NCBI RefSeq assembly: GCF_012295615.1
Contig: NZ_CP051183.1
Span: 1,329,001 to 1,393,000, forward strand
Direction of reading: 5' to 3'
Source: Bermanella marisrubri
Lineage (GTDB): Bacteria; Pseudomonadota; Gammaproteobacteria; Pseudomonadales; Oceanobacteraceae
DNA length: 64,000 nucleotides
The notes under the pieces were generated by a model that was not told the origin of the DNA, searched no databases, and worked only from the letters and a program-made list of their open reading frames with translations. Position 1 is the first letter of the stretch, and each line of letters starts with the position of its first letter. This document shows positions 53,366 to 61,890 of the stretch, piece after piece. The translations under genes were made by a program, and so were the position numbers.

Positions 53366-53854
53366 ATGAAAAAACTATTGGCCATGTCTAGCTTATTGCT
53401 AGCATTTACCGCACATGCAGGCACTGACTCCCCTGAAGGCATGTGGCAAACCATCGATGATGAAACAGGCAAGCCTAAAAGCCATGTTCAGATTTGGATC
53501 GATGAGGGTGAGCTTAAGGGTAAGATTGTTAAACTAATCGACCCCGAAGAAGAAAACCCAGTTTGCACCGAGTGTGAAGGCGACAAAAAAGATCAGCCGA
53601 TTGTCGGTATGCAGTTTGTTTGGGGTCTAACAGAGCAAGACGGCGTTTGGGATGACGGTACTATTCTTGATCCTGCCAGCGGTTCGGAGTACAGCTCTAA
53701 AATCGAAGTGGTAGACGGTGGTGAAAAGCTGGATGTTCGCGGTTATATTGGTTTTAGTTGGGCTGGTCGTTCTCAGACATGGGAGCGCTTGGAAGTTCCT
53801 GCTGAAGCTGCACAAACTGAAGAGACAGTTCAAGTGAGCACTACGGCTGAGTAA
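53366..53854 (+). CDS. DUF2147 secreted protein
   Basis: A 162-residue protein with signal peptide (KKLLAMSSLLLAFTAHA, cut before GTD). The DUF2147 domain follows: PEGMWQTIDDETGKPKSHVQIWIDEGELKGKIVKL, then CTECEGDKKDQPIVGMQFVWGL and LDPASGSEYSSKIEVVDGGEKLDVRGYIG. The domain is found in small periplasmic proteins of unknown role, often lipocalin-like. The last ~20 residues (PAEAAQTEETVQVSTTAE) are a low-complexity tail. It is followed by a strong terminator. Confidence 0.88.
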   Translation: MKKLLAMSSLLLAFTAHAGTDSPEGMWQTIDDETGKPKSHVQIWIDEGELKGKIVKLIDPEEENPVCTECEGDKKDQPIVGMQFVWGLTEQDGVWDDGTILDPASGSEYSSKIEVVDGGEKLDVRGYIGFSWAGRSQTWERLEVPAEAAQTEETVQVSTTAE

Positions 53855-53881
53855 TCAAAGCAGCTTGCAATGCTCAAAATG

Positions 53882-53906
53882 AAAGGCCCGAAAGGGCCTT
53901 TTTTGT
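53882..53906 (+). terminator. Terminator after DUF2147
   Basis: AAAGGCCC-gaaa-GGGCCTTT with a GNRA-like loop and T run of six. Confidence 0.92.
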
Positions 53907-53913
53907 TTCTTTT

Positions 53914-56130
53914 TCAGGACTCAAACAATTTCTCTGCCACATCTGGCTTACTGAACAAGAAACCTTGAATGTAATTCACGTTTAATGTATTTAGAAACGA
54001 TAATTGCCCACTTGTCTCTACACCTTCCGCGACGATTTCTAAATTGAGATGTTGGCCCAAGGAGACAATTGCGCGCACAATATTTTGATCATCTTTATCT
54101 GTTTCTAAATTCCGTACAAAAGCTTGATCGACCTTTAATGTATCAATCGGGAAGCGTTTTAAATAGGCTAAAGACGAATAGCCGGTGCCAAAGTCATCAA
54201 TAGCTAAAGCAAACCCCATTGCTTTCAGTTGTTTCATGATAAAAATACTTTGTTCTGCGTTATCCATTAATAAGCTTTCGGTAATCTCTAGCTCAATTAA
54301 TGCAGGATTGACTTGAGTTTCACTTAATTGTTGTTGTAGGTGAATAAGGAAATTACGATCTTGAAATTGTCGTGCACTAATGTTTATGGCCAGTTTGATT
54401 TTATCACCTTGATCATCCCAAGCCTTGGCTTGTCGAAATCCTTTTTCTATGACCCATTGTCCTATTTTGATAATCAAACCTGTTTGCTCGGCCACGGGAA
54501 TAAAGCGGCCAGGGCTAATGTGATTTCCATTTTCGTCTTTTAGGCGAATCAGAGCTTCAGCGCCCTTAATACTATGATCTTGCCCATCTACTTTGGCTTG
54601 ATAATGCAGTTCAAATTGATCCCACTCCAACGCTTTTCGGATTTTTTCTTCAATAGGTAGCCAGCTTTGCTCCTGAGCATGATGTTGCTCGCTGTATTGA
54701 GCAATGTTATCTCCCTTAAGTTTGGCACTATTAAGGGCGGCATTGCCGTTAGTGATTAATGCCTTGGCGTCTCGGCCGTTTTCTGGGAAATGACAAAATC
54801 CCATACTAAGTGTGAGATAATATCGATGTTCACCAACTTGCAAAGGAGCATCCATACTATTTTGTATTGCGTGAGATGTATCCCAAGCATGTTGAGATTT
54901 TGGGCTATTCACGAGTACACAAAATGTAGAGCCATCCAAACGATAACTTAATGCTTCAAAATCTAATTGTTCGCATTCATGAACGAGACGTCTTCCAAAT
55001 TCTTTGATGATCTGATCACCAATGAAGTAGCCCTGGCTGGCAGTAATGAATTTAAACCGGTCAATAGCGATGAACATGACAGAAATAGGTAACTTTTGTT
55101 CGATAATGAGGCCAAGGTCCAGTTCAAACTGCCGACGATTGGCTAAGCCCGTATGTATATCGTGGTAGGCTTGGTAGTGCAGTTGTTCTTCTGCTTGTTT
55201 GCGTTCGGTAATGTCTTCGATGTAAAGGTGACAGCTTCCTAGATCTGGTAATAGTGAAAGGTTGTATGCCAGTTGGCGACCTTTAATTTCACTTTCAAAG
55301 CATTCCAATGTTTTGCGATCATTTTGCCAACGTTTTAAGTTTCGATAGAAATTAGCGGGTAATAGCTCCTCTGTTCGATTTATGTCCATATTTAGGCGTT
55401 GCAATAGTTCAGAGCAGGCCGGGTTAGCGAATAAGATTTGGCCTTGCCAATTTAAATTCATGACTGGACTAGGATTGCGTTCGGGGAACATGGCCAGTGC
55501 TTGCCGTTGAGCCCGGCGTTTTAAATTTATTTGTGTGATATAAGCTACATAGATCCCTGCGATTAGCGTGACCATAGTGAAAATCAAAACAAATATCAGA
55601 ATGCGGTTTATTTCCTCTTTAGTTGATTCTGCCCCTTGCCATGCACTTTCTTGGACATCCTCGGTCAATTTAGAGAGGGTAATTTCTGCTTTTTCACCCG
55701 CTTCAGTTAAACCAGCAAGATCGGATCTTGCTCGATCCCAGTCAATGCTTCGGCTTTTTAAATTTTCATCTAATGACTGACGATAAAATTTAATATCAGC
55801 GTAAATATTGGGCAGGGTCAGAATTTGTCTACTGAAGGATTGGTGGGCCGTAACCATGAGATCTTGGAGAGTTTGATCTTTATTGGTGATTTCCGGCCAA
55901 ATAGAACGACGATCTATGGTGGCGTAATACTCATAAAGGAGGCGCTCATGTTCACTGATAGCAGCTCGCAGTTGTTTTATGAGTGCTAACCTGGGCAGTT
56001 GTTGCTCGATTAGCTTTTGCGCGGTTGCACTCACATTGTTGCTGTTAACGACAATGACCGTCGCCAACGTGATAGTAATGGCTAGAATAGCTGCAAAGCT
56101 AAACCAAAGTCGTTGTGAGAGTGTCAGCAC
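53914..56130 (-). CDS. GGDEF-EAL protein with degenerate GGDEF (probable c-di-GMP phosphodiesterase)
   Basis: A 738-residue membrane protein: TM1 ~8-28, periplasmic region to ~175, TM2 ~177-200, PAS domain ~215-310, GGDEF ~315-480, EAL ~490-735. The GGDEF motif is replaced by RLDGSTF (residues 397-403), so cyclase activity is unlikely. The EAL domain is well formed: EALIR (525-529), INISARQF, LEITESLL, DDFGTGYSSLAYLKRFPIDTLKVDQAFV and VAEGVET. It therefore probably hydrolyses c-di-GMP, with the GGDEF serving a regulatory role. It is alone, convergent with DUF2147. Confidence 0.92.
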   Translation of the reverse strand: MLTLSQRLWFSFAAILAITITLATVIVVNSNNVSATAQKLIEQQLPRLALIKQLRAAISEHERLLYEYYATIDRRSIWPEITNKDQTLQDLMVTAHQSFSRQILTLPNIYADIKFYRQSLDENLKSRSIDWDRARSDLAGLTEAGEKAEITLSKLTEDVQESAWQGAESTKEEINRILIFVLIFTMVTLIAGIYVAYITQINLKRRAQRQALAMFPERNPSPVMNLNWQGQILFANPACSELLQRLNMDINRTEELLPANFYRNLKRWQNDRKTLECFESEIKGRQLAYNLSLLPDLGSCHLYIEDITERKQAEEQLHYQAYHDIHTGLANRRQFELDLGLIIEQKLPISVMFIAIDRFKFITASQGYFIGDQIIKEFGRRLVHECEQLDFEALSYRLDGSTFCVLVNSPKSQHAWDTSHAIQNSMDAPLQVGEHRYYLTLSMGFCHFPENGRDAKALITNGNAALNSAKLKGDNIAQYSEQHHAQEQSWLPIEEKIRKALEWDQFELHYQAKVDGQDHSIKGAEALIRLKDENGNHISPGRFIPVAEQTGLIIKIGQWVIEKGFRQAKAWDDQGDKIKLAINISARQFQDRNFLIHLQQQLSETQVNPALIELEITESLLMDNAEQSIFIMKQLKAMGFALAIDDFGTGYSSLAYLKRFPIDTLKVDQAFVRNLETDKDDQNIVRAIVSLGQHLNLEIVAEGVETSGQLSFLNTLNVNYIQGFLFSKPDVAEKLFES

Positions 56131-56328
56131 ATTTTGCGCCTATTGGTTATATTAAACACAAGGTGATAGCGAGTACTTGTATTTTTTAAGAATAGACAAT
56201 TATTTGGGTTCCATGAAGATGACAAAAATAAGAAGTTCTTCACGTTTTGGCTATTTGGGTAGGCATTGCACTGTAAAATTCGGTAGTCTAAAGGCGCTTT
56301 TATGCACTCAATAAAAAGGAAAGTCCCA

Positions 56329-56625
56329 ATGATCAAGCAATTATTAGTTGTATTGTCTTTAATCGGTCTAATGGCATGTAGCCAAGAAGAAGCGGCTCAG
56401 CAAGTTGACGCAGCTGCTCAAGAAGCACAAGCAGCGGCAGACGCAGCGATGGAACAAGCTGAAGCAGCGGCATCTGAAGCAGAAGAAACTATGGCGGATG
56501 TGAAAGAAGCTTCTGAAGATATGGCAGAAGAAGCAGCTGACGATGCAGAAGATCTAGCTGAAGAAGCGACTGATTCTGCAGAAGAAGCAGTAGAAGATGC
56601 TAAAGAAGCGGTTGCTGCAGAATAA
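56329..56625 (+). CDS. Small alanine/glutamate-rich lipoprotein
   Basis: A 98-residue lipoprotein. IKQLLVVLSLIGLMACSQ provides the signal with lipobox LMAC. The mature part is almost entirely Ala, Glu, Asp with Met and Val (AAADAAMEQAEAAASEAEE), predicted as one long amphipathic helix with a strong negative charge. This is similar to Lpp-like or stress-related alanine-rich lipoproteins, but no family is recognised. A homo-oligomeric coiled coil in the periplasm is a reasonable guess. The ATG at 56329 follows GGAAAG; a longer frame of 9 codons lacks this. Confidence 0.78.
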   Translation: MIKQLLVVLSLIGLMACSQEEAAQQVDAAAQEAQAAADAAMEQAEAAASEAEETMADVKEASEDMAEEAADDAEDLAEEATDSAEEAVEDAKEAVAAE

Positions 56626-56645
56626 GTCAGTCTGACTCTCTTCTT

Positions 56646-56684
56646 AAAAACCCGTGCATTCTTATAGAATGTACGGGTTTTTTT
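56646..56684 (+). terminator. Terminator after the lipoprotein gene
   Basis: AAACCCGTGCATTC-ttata-GAATGTACGGGTTT with one mismatch, then a seven-T run. Confidence 0.92.
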
Positions 56685-56800
56685 ATGATTGGCGTTAAGC
56701 GCCAAGTATTGATCCCAAATCCCAGCAGAGCACCATCGTTGTCCATATTCAGGTAATATGCGAAGTCTACCCATCAATAATCATAATTAACGGGATTTCT

Positions 56801-57820
56801 GTGCAATTACAGGTGGCAGCATTCAGTGTGAGAACCACACTGGCATATTTAATTCATCATGGGGTGCCGCAAGCCCCACTGTTTGAGATTGTGGGTCTTA
56901 ATCGAGAACAACTGGACGAGCCTGATCGCATGGTGGACGTATCTATCATTGAAGCCATTTACGATTTTGGCGCTCAGTATCTTGATTGCAACAATATAGG
57001 CTTTCGAGTTGGTCAGTGGGGGGATAGTGGTCGCTGGGGCGTATTAGGGCATATTGTCGATAGTGCTTCTACAATTGCTCAGGCGTTAGAGTATCAAAAA
57101 AGGTATCAAAGCTTGGTAGGCAATGTTTCTCGTTCGGAGTTTTTGATAGAAAATCAGTATGGTGTGCTTAAATGGTTGCCGCACTATCAATGTAGCCGCC
57201 ATATCACAGAAGAAGTGGTCACAAGTTGGGTTGCTTTTGCTAAAAAAGCACTGGCAGTCAAGCTATCCCCTCATGCCATTCATTTTACCCATGAACAGGA
57301 AGCTGACAAATCAGAGTTTGAAGTTTTTTTTGAGTGTCCAGTTTATTTTTCTAGCACGTTTACAGGAATCGAGTTTGATACGCGCATAATTGAGATGCCT
57401 TTAATGGGGCATAGCCCCGACTTACTCAAGGTTCTGACAGGTTATGCAGATTTAATTGTACTAAAAAAGCAAAAGAATGCGGCTAACGAAGTGGTGACGC
57501 AGTTTGTAATAGATAGCTTGCAACACAAAGTACCAACCCTCCAGGATGTGGCTGAGCATTTGGGTGTTAGCGCACGTAATTTGCAGAGAAAGTTTAAACA
57601 ACAGGGTACAAACTTTAAGACCATCGTTGACGATATTCGCAAAGAGTATGCCTTCACTTATCTTTTGCAGACCAATTATAAAATGACATATATCGCGCAA
57701 ATACTCGGATTTTCAGAGCAAAGTGTTTTTCAACGCGCGTTTAAACGTTGGACAGGTATGACACCAGGTGAATATCGAATTCACCATGGTGTGCGAGATT
57801 TCAATCAGGATAAACTGTAG
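56801..57820 (+). CDS. AraC-family regulator (OruR/arabinose-binding-domain type)
   Basis: A 339-residue AraC/XylS regulator with an N-terminal Arabinose_bd-type effector domain (FSVRTTLAYLIHHGVPQAPLFEIVGL, FGFRVGQWGDSGRWGVLGHIV-like core) and a C-terminal double HTH (VPTLQDVAEHLGVSARNLQRKFKQQGTNFKTIVDDIRKEYA, then MTYIAQILGFSEQSVFQRAFKRWTGMTPGEYR). Relatives include OruR and ArgR-like activators that respond to small metabolites. The start is GTG. The neighbouring FMN reductase is convergent, so the target is not evident from position. Confidence 0.9.
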   Translation: MQLQVAAFSVRTTLAYLIHHGVPQAPLFEIVGLNREQLDEPDRMVDVSIIEAIYDFGAQYLDCNNIGFRVGQWGDSGRWGVLGHIVDSASTIAQALEYQKRYQSLVGNVSRSEFLIENQYGVLKWLPHYQCSRHITEEVVTSWVAFAKKALAVKLSPHAIHFTHEQEADKSEFEVFFECPVYFSSTFTGIEFDTRIIEMPLMGHSPDLLKVLTGYADLIVLKKQKNAANEVVTQFVIDSLQHKVPTLQDVAEHLGVSARNLQRKFKQQGTNFKTIVDDIRKEYAFTYLLQTNYKMTYIAQILGFSEQSVFQRAFKRWTGMTPGEYRIHHGVRDFNQDKL

Positions 57821-57834
57821 GTTTAGGTTACTAG

Positions 57835-58419
57835 CTACATTCCGTTCGCGAATTCCGATTTTTCAAAGATGTCGCTTTGTCTCACGTGACGTAGGCCTTT
57901 GGCATACTCTTGTAAAAAGGATAAGCCTTCGTTTAATCGACGAGCAATGTAATCCGTTTCGGCTATGAATTCTCCTTTGTCATTGAAGGTATCATTGACT
58001 TTATCGATGACGCAGCTGACCGGAATGTAATTAATAAAGCTGTTTTTGTAGGTGGAAGAGCGCATTTCAGTAAGTGGGTAACGCCCACCAGTTCCGGCAC
58101 TGACACCGATCAAAAAAGCGGGTTTGTGACTAAAACACTTATTAAAATAATAAAATAGGTTTTTAACCGCTGGGGGTACCATACCGTGCCACTCTGGGAT
58201 CGCAAACACAAAACCGTCGGCTTGGTTTAAACGCTCTTTTATTTTTTCATCAGTTTTTGCATGTTCATCCCAAAGTGGGATATTAGCCTTATGCAAATCT
58301 AATAGCCCTGCATTCACGCCCTTGGTAGTAAGTGTTTCGAGGAGGTATTGACTGACATTGGCAGATGCAGCATTTTCTCGAGTGCTACCACAAATGACGA
58401 TGATGTTTAGTTTATCCAC
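57835..58419 (-). CDS. NADPH-dependent FMN reductase family protein
   Basis: A 194-residue flavodoxin-like oxidoreductase: IIVICGSTRENAASANVSQYL (FMN-phosphate loop), FVFAIPEWHGMVPPAVKNLFYYFN and LIGVSAGTGGRYPL. It resembles the SsuE/ChrR group, which reduces FMN, quinones or metals. The start is GTG at 58419 following GGGAG; a longer 24-codon extension has no support. It is monocistronic, convergent with the AraC gene. Confidence 0.85.
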   Translation of the reverse strand: MDKLNIIVICGSTRENAASANVSQYLLETLTTKGVNAGLLDLHKANIPLWDEHAKTDEKIKERLNQADGFVFAIPEWHGMVPPAVKNLFYYFNKCFSHKPAFLIGVSAGTGGRYPLTEMRSSTYKNSFINYIPVSCVIDKVNDTFNDKGEFIAETDYIARRLNEGLSFLQEYAKGLRHVRQSDIFEKSEFANGM

Positions 58420-58597
58420 GCAAAGCTCCCTTTGTAATTCAGTCAGATAATGCCATACACAAGCTAGTTTTAAATTAACAAATATAGACAATTATTGATG
58501 CTACGGACAGGAAATCATTTTGGATGATGAGCTGTATCGGAAGAATGGTCACAATCAGATGTAAAAAAGCGAGAGCCGAAGGCTCTCATGCAGCGGG

Positions 58598-59071
58598 TTA
58601 GTACTTCAAACCCACTTTTTGAAAAATGAATGACATTAACCAAGCGGGCCCAATCATTAGAAATTGAAGGTCTTTCAAAAACGATGGTTTTTTACCTTCT
58701 ACTTCATGGCCGTAGAATTGTAGAGCCCATAAGATGACAAACCAAATTCCTGCGAACCATAAAAGATAGCCTGGAAAAGCGCTTACAAAAGCTAAAATCA
58801 GGCCATAGCAGGCTGCTAAGAAAGCGGTCATACCAATGGCTAGCGTTAGAGAAAGTCGTAAATAAAAGACAATAGCCAATACCGAAACGATCACTGCCCA
58901 ATTTAAGTGTGGACTCACACTAGCCATGGCTTCGGGTACCGGGATGACGTAAATAAACGCCATCACAGTCCAAACAATTTGCGGTACACAGAACCAATGA
59001 ATGCGTTTATTGGTTTTGTTCTGATGACTCTCACCATACTCGTCGAGCCATTGTTGTATGGATTTCGCCAT
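58598..59071 (-). CDS. Mpo1-like DUF962 membrane protein
   Basis: A 157-residue DUF962 protein: SIQQWLDEYGESHQNKTNKRIHWFCVPQIVWTVMAFIYVIP at the N-terminus, with the conserved HQN and H residues, then several membrane helices (WAVIVSVLAIVFYLRLSLTLAIGMTAFLAACYGLILA, YLLWFAGIWFVILWALQFYGHEVEGKKPSFLKDLQFLMIGPAWLM). Yeast Mpo1 of this family is an iron-dependent dioxygenase in alpha-oxidation of 2-hydroxy fatty acids. The histidines in HWF and GHEVEGKKPSF are candidates for metal binding. Bacterial activity is untested. Confidence 0.85.
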   Translation of the reverse strand: MAKSIQQWLDEYGESHQNKTNKRIHWFCVPQIVWTVMAFIYVIPVPEAMASVSPHLNWAVIVSVLAIVFYLRLSLTLAIGMTAFLAACYGLILAFVSAFPGYLLWFAGIWFVILWALQFYGHEVEGKKPSFLKDLQFLMIGPAWLMSFIFQKVGLKY

Positions 59072-59210
59072 AATACCCTCTCTACTTGTTGTTATGTGTA
59101 TGACTCTACTTTAGCAAAGTCCGCTATGTGAGCATTGCCTCTCAAAGCCTTTGTGGTTGACCTTGTGTGCCAAAAAGGCCTACATTACCAACATCAGCGT
59201 TGAATGCTGA

Positions 59211-59324
59211 ATTGTGAGTTGTGAGTTGTGAGTTGTGAGTTGTGAGTTGTGAGTTGTGAGTTGTGAGTTGTGAGTTGTGAGTTGTGAGTTGTGAGTTGTG
59301 AGTTGTGAGTTGTGAGTTGTGAGT
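59211..59324 (+). repeat. 7-bp tandem repeat array (GAGTTGT, ~16 units)
   Basis: About 16 head-to-tail copies of GAGTTGT, nearly perfect; the first unit reads ATTGTGA in place of GTTGTGA. The minus-strand open frame here encodes only THNSQLT repeats and is an artefact. The array is ~120 bases before an AraC-type regulator start and ~140 bases upstream of the Mpo1-like gene. Confidence 0.93.
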
Positions 59325-59364
59325 ATTCAATGATGTGTCTTGAACTTTGGAAGTCAAGTATAAT

Positions 59365-59413
59365 CGTCATTCTCCGGCGTCGCGAAGCGACAGACCGGAG
59401 AACCCATCACTCA
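59365..59413 (+). repeat. Palindromic repeat element, hairpin type A
   Basis: CGTCATTCTCCGG ... CCGGAGAACCCATCACTCA around an inner TCGC-gaa-GCGA stem. A related copy lies at 61719-61760, differing by paired changes. Confidence 0.8.
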
Positions 59414-59450
59414 TAACTCAACACTAATAACTAAAACCAGGTATTACCGA

Positions 59451-60476
59451 ATGTCTCAGCTTGATCAGCCAACCCATAAGCGTGTATCCATACATTGGAT
59501 CAAAGCTATATTAGCCGCGGCTGAATCCTTGGGTATTAACGCGAATGCTATTCAAGAAAAGGTGAATATTACGTTGGATCTTGATCGTAATGAGCCTGCC
59601 TATTTGTCACTGGATCAAACACAGGACATATGGGAAGCGGCGGAAACCTTATCAGGTCATGAGTTCTTTGGTTTGCGTATGGGGCAAAACGTGAGGCCAT
59701 CGTATTTTCATGCTGTGGCTTATGTGGCTATGACAAGTGCAAATTTGTTTGAAGCTTTTAAAAGCTTCCAGCGTTATATGCCGCTAATCAGTGAGGGCGC
59801 TATTCTTTCAATGAGTCATGAGCAAAACCGTATTTGGGTTGAATACACGCCGGTGCCAGATTATAAGGCGTTTAGTCGCCATCAACACGAATCGGTGATG
59901 GCACTTTTACTGGCTTTCAGTCGTTGGCTCCTTGGGGATGAAAGTGTGACGCCGATAGAAGTGAAATTTGCTACGGACACTGGTCCCGGTAGTTGGGAAT
60001 ATCAGCAAGTGTTTGGTGTCACGCCACGTTTTTCACAAAATATTACTGCCATGGAGTTTGAGAAAGCTGTGCTTCAGCGTCCGTTGAAAGAGAGTGATGC
60101 AGGTTTACATACATTGCATCGCGCTCATGCGGATCAACTTCTTGCTGCTCACAGTAATACCAGCTGGAAAGCCAAGGTGATCAAAACTTTGGTAGAAAGC
60201 GGTCATTATCATATGACACGGGAACAAGTGGCTAACAAGTTAAATGTGAGTACACGTACTTTACAGCGGCGATTGCAACAAGAAAATACAAACTTTATTG
60301 ATGTAATGGATGAGCAGCGACGGGTTAAAGCTGAGGAGCTAATTATTAAAACGGATCGCAGTTTGAAACAGATTGCTGAAGATTTAGGGTTTGCAGAAAG
60401 CTCTACTTTTTATCGTGCGTGTCATCGTTGGTTTGATTGTACACCCAACGAGTTGCGTCAAAGCCACACAAGTTAA
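59451..60476 (+). CDS. AraC-family regulator
   Basis: A 341-residue AraC/XylS regulator. The N-terminal Arabinose_bd-type region (VSIHWIKAILAAAESLGINANAIQEK, FFGLRMGQNVRPSYFHAVAYVAMTSANLFEAFKSFQRYMPLIS) precedes the helix-turn-helix pair (MTREQVANKLNVSTRTLQRRLQQENTNFIDVMDEQRRVKAEELI and SLKQIAEDLGFAESSTFYRACHRWFDCTPNELRQ). A paralogue-like layout is seen at ~57 kb, but sequences differ. Its 3' end forms the left arm of a terminator shared with the convergent diguanylate cyclase. The 7-bp repeat and the palindrome lie in its upstream region. Confidence 0.9.
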   Translation: MSQLDQPTHKRVSIHWIKAILAAAESLGINANAIQEKVNITLDLDRNEPAYLSLDQTQDIWEAAETLSGHEFFGLRMGQNVRPSYFHAVAYVAMTSANLFEAFKSFQRYMPLISEGAILSMSHEQNRIWVEYTPVPDYKAFSRHQHESVMALLLAFSRWLLGDESVTPIEVKFATDTGPGSWEYQQVFGVTPRFSQNITAMEFEKAVLQRPLKESDAGLHTLHRAHADQLLAAHSNTSWKAKVIKTLVESGHYHMTREQVANKLNVSTRTLQRRLQQENTNFIDVMDEQRRVKAEELIIKTDRSLKQIAEDLGFAESSTFYRACHRWFDCTPNELRQSHTS

Positions 60477-60505
60477 AAGAAGAGACCTAAACAGTCTCTT
60501 CTTTT
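60475..60505. terminator. Bidirectional terminator between AraC regulator and diguanylate cyclase
   Basis: Perfect 12-bp stem AAAAGAAGAGAC / GTCTCTTCTTTT with a 7-base loop, overlapping both stop codons of the convergent genes. Confidence 0.9.
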
Positions 60506-61422
60506 TTAGTTTGCTCTTGCACACAGACCTTATTACGCCCAGAGTTTTTTGCTTTATAGAGTGCGATGTCTGCACGATGGATAAGATTTTCCAAAGTATC
60601 ATTCGCATCATAAACGCTTAACCCACAGCTGATGGTAGCTTGTAAAAAGTTATCATCTTGAGTTTGCAAAACGGTTTCGGATACATCCATACGAATGCGC
60701 TCGGCAATTAAGCGCGCGTTGGCGATGTTACAGTTATTGAGAATAACAACAAATTCTTCGCCACCATAGCGGAAACAAATGTCTGTTTGGCGAACGCATT
60801 GGGTGATGGTATTCACCGTGGCTTTTAGCATTTCATCGCCGACCAAGTGCCCGAAACGGTCGTTGATGGTTTTAAAGTGATCGATGTCCAACATGAGAAT
60901 GGCAAGGTCGTGGCCATGGCGTTTGGCTAGTTCCATTTCACGTTGAAGTGATTCATTCAATGCGATGCGGTTGCCTGCACCTGTAAGCGGGTCTTTGAAC
61001 GCCTGATTCAGAGCGCTGCGATAACGCATGGCATTGCGCAATGGGTATATCAAAGTCCCCATTAACGCTTCGAGATTGGCCATTTCATGCTCACGAAAAC
61101 GTGTAGTGCGGAAAAAGGTGATTTCACCTAATCCTTGGCCCTGAGCGCTTAGTGTGTAGTTGCACGAGTGAGGGCCTTTTTGGCCATCTAAGTAATGTAC
61201 TTGATGCTCAGCATTGGAAAATTCAATACCCTCAACTAATACCGACGAAGCGATTTCTCGTTTAAATAGCGTTAAAAGTTGTTTGTAATCTAGGGTGGTT
61301 TGTAAAAAAGTGGCTAAGCGCACCAGAACATCAGACTTGATCTGTGGCTTCGCAGCTAATTCACTGAACGGCGTGAGCTTGTCATCTTGTAGCGCCGAAA
61401 TGTTCGATACTTGAGTCACCAT
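60487..61422 (-). CDS. Diguanylate cyclase (GGDEF)
   Basis: A 311-residue protein. N-terminal ~130 residues (LVRLATFLQTTLDYKQLLTLFKREIASSVLVEGIEF) look like a GAF-like sensory domain. The C-terminal GGDEF domain is active by motif: DPLTGAGNRIAL, MLDIDHFKTINDRFGHLVGDEML and FRYGGEEFVVIL, with the inhibitory I-site RQTD just upstream. It would make c-di-GMP and be feedback-inhibited. No membrane segment, so it is cytosolic. It is alone, with ~500 bases of mostly repeat DNA upstream. Confidence 0.92.
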   Translation of the reverse strand: MVTQVSNISALQDDKLTPFSELAAKPQIKSDVLVRLATFLQTTLDYKQLLTLFKREIASSVLVEGIEFSNAEHQVHYLDGQKGPHSCNYTLSAQGQGLGEITFFRTTRFREHEMANLEALMGTLIYPLRNAMRYRSALNQAFKDPLTGAGNRIALNESLQREMELAKRHGHDLAILMLDIDHFKTINDRFGHLVGDEMLKATVNTITQCVRQTDICFRYGGEEFVVILNNCNIANARLIAERIRMDVSETVLQTQDDNFLQATISCGLSVYDANDTLENLIHRADIALYKAKNSGRNKVCVQEQTKKEETV

Positions 61423-61432
61423 CTTGGGACCT

Positions 61433-61458
61433 CATTCTCAAAGACTCAGATTGAGAAT
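61433..61458. repeat. Short inverted repeat upstream of the diguanylate cyclase
   Basis: ATTCTCA ... TGAGAAT with a 12-base spacer, 11 bases upstream of the start codon. Confidence 0.4.
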
Positions 61459-61632
61459 ATGCGAGAAATATGCCAAGTAGTTTTTGAAGAAGAAATTACT
61501 TAAAAAACAATATGTTAGGGTGGTTTTGTAAGTGGATGTAACGACCCGACGTCATTTTGTCGCTGCTGGTCTATGATCAAAACGCAATGGCGTCAGGAAA
61601 TTGAACAACTAAGGGTTTGAGTAGTGAACATT

Positions 61633-61658
61633 GTCATTCTCAGCTTGACTGAGAATCC
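61633..61658 (+). repeat. Palindromic repeat element 1 of cluster
   Basis: GTCATTCTCAG-cttga-CTGAGAATCC. It is identical over its full 26 bases to the reverse complement of element 4 (61802-61829). Confidence 0.85.
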
Positions 61659-61685
61659 TTTCAGTTGATTTCAACCTGAAAAATA

Positions 61686-61709
61686 GATTCCCGCCTTCGC
61701 TGGAATGAC
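61686..61709 (-). repeat. Palindromic repeat element 2 of cluster
   Basis: GATTCCCGCCTTCGCTGGAATGAC; on the minus strand this is GTCATTCC-AGCGAAGGC-GGGAATC, the same class with a different stem. Confidence 0.8.
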
Positions 61710-61718
61710 ATTACCTGC

Positions 61719-61760
61719 CGTCATTCTCTGGCGTCGCGAAGCGACTGACCAGAGAATCCA
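61719..61760 (+). repeat. Palindromic repeat element 3 of cluster (type A)
   Basis: CGTCATTCTCTGG ... CCAGAGAATCCA with the inner TCGC-gaa-GCGA stem. It differs from the copy at 59365 by C-to-T in the left arm and the matching G-to-A in the right arm. Confidence 0.85.
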
Positions 61761-61801
61761 TCACTCAGAATTCATAACTACGCATTCAAAACCATCAAGA
61801 G

Positions 61802-61829
61802 GGATTCTCAGTCAAGCTGAGAATGACGG
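61802..61829 (-). repeat. Palindromic repeat element 4 of cluster
   Basis: GGATTCTCAG-tcaag-CTGAGAATGACGG; inverted copy of element 1. Confidence 0.85.
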
Positions 61830-61837
61830 ATACAAAC

Positions 61838-61865
61838 CGTCATTCCCGACTTGATCGGGAATCCA
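61838..61865 (+). repeat. Palindromic repeat element 5 of cluster
   Basis: CGTCATTCCCGA-cttga-TCGGGAATCCA. Same ends and loop as element 1 with a different but still paired stem. Confidence 0.85.
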
Positions 61866-61890
61866 TTGATCGTATTTGAACGAATTAGAT

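Noticed and set aside
59211-59324. Possible CRISPR-like array
   Set aside because: The unit is 7 bp with no spacers and no cas genes; a simple tandem repeat.
59142-59357. Minus-strand open frame of 71 codons encoding THNSQLT repeats
   Set aside because: It is only the translation of the 7-bp tandem repeat; no start signal or conserved protein feature.
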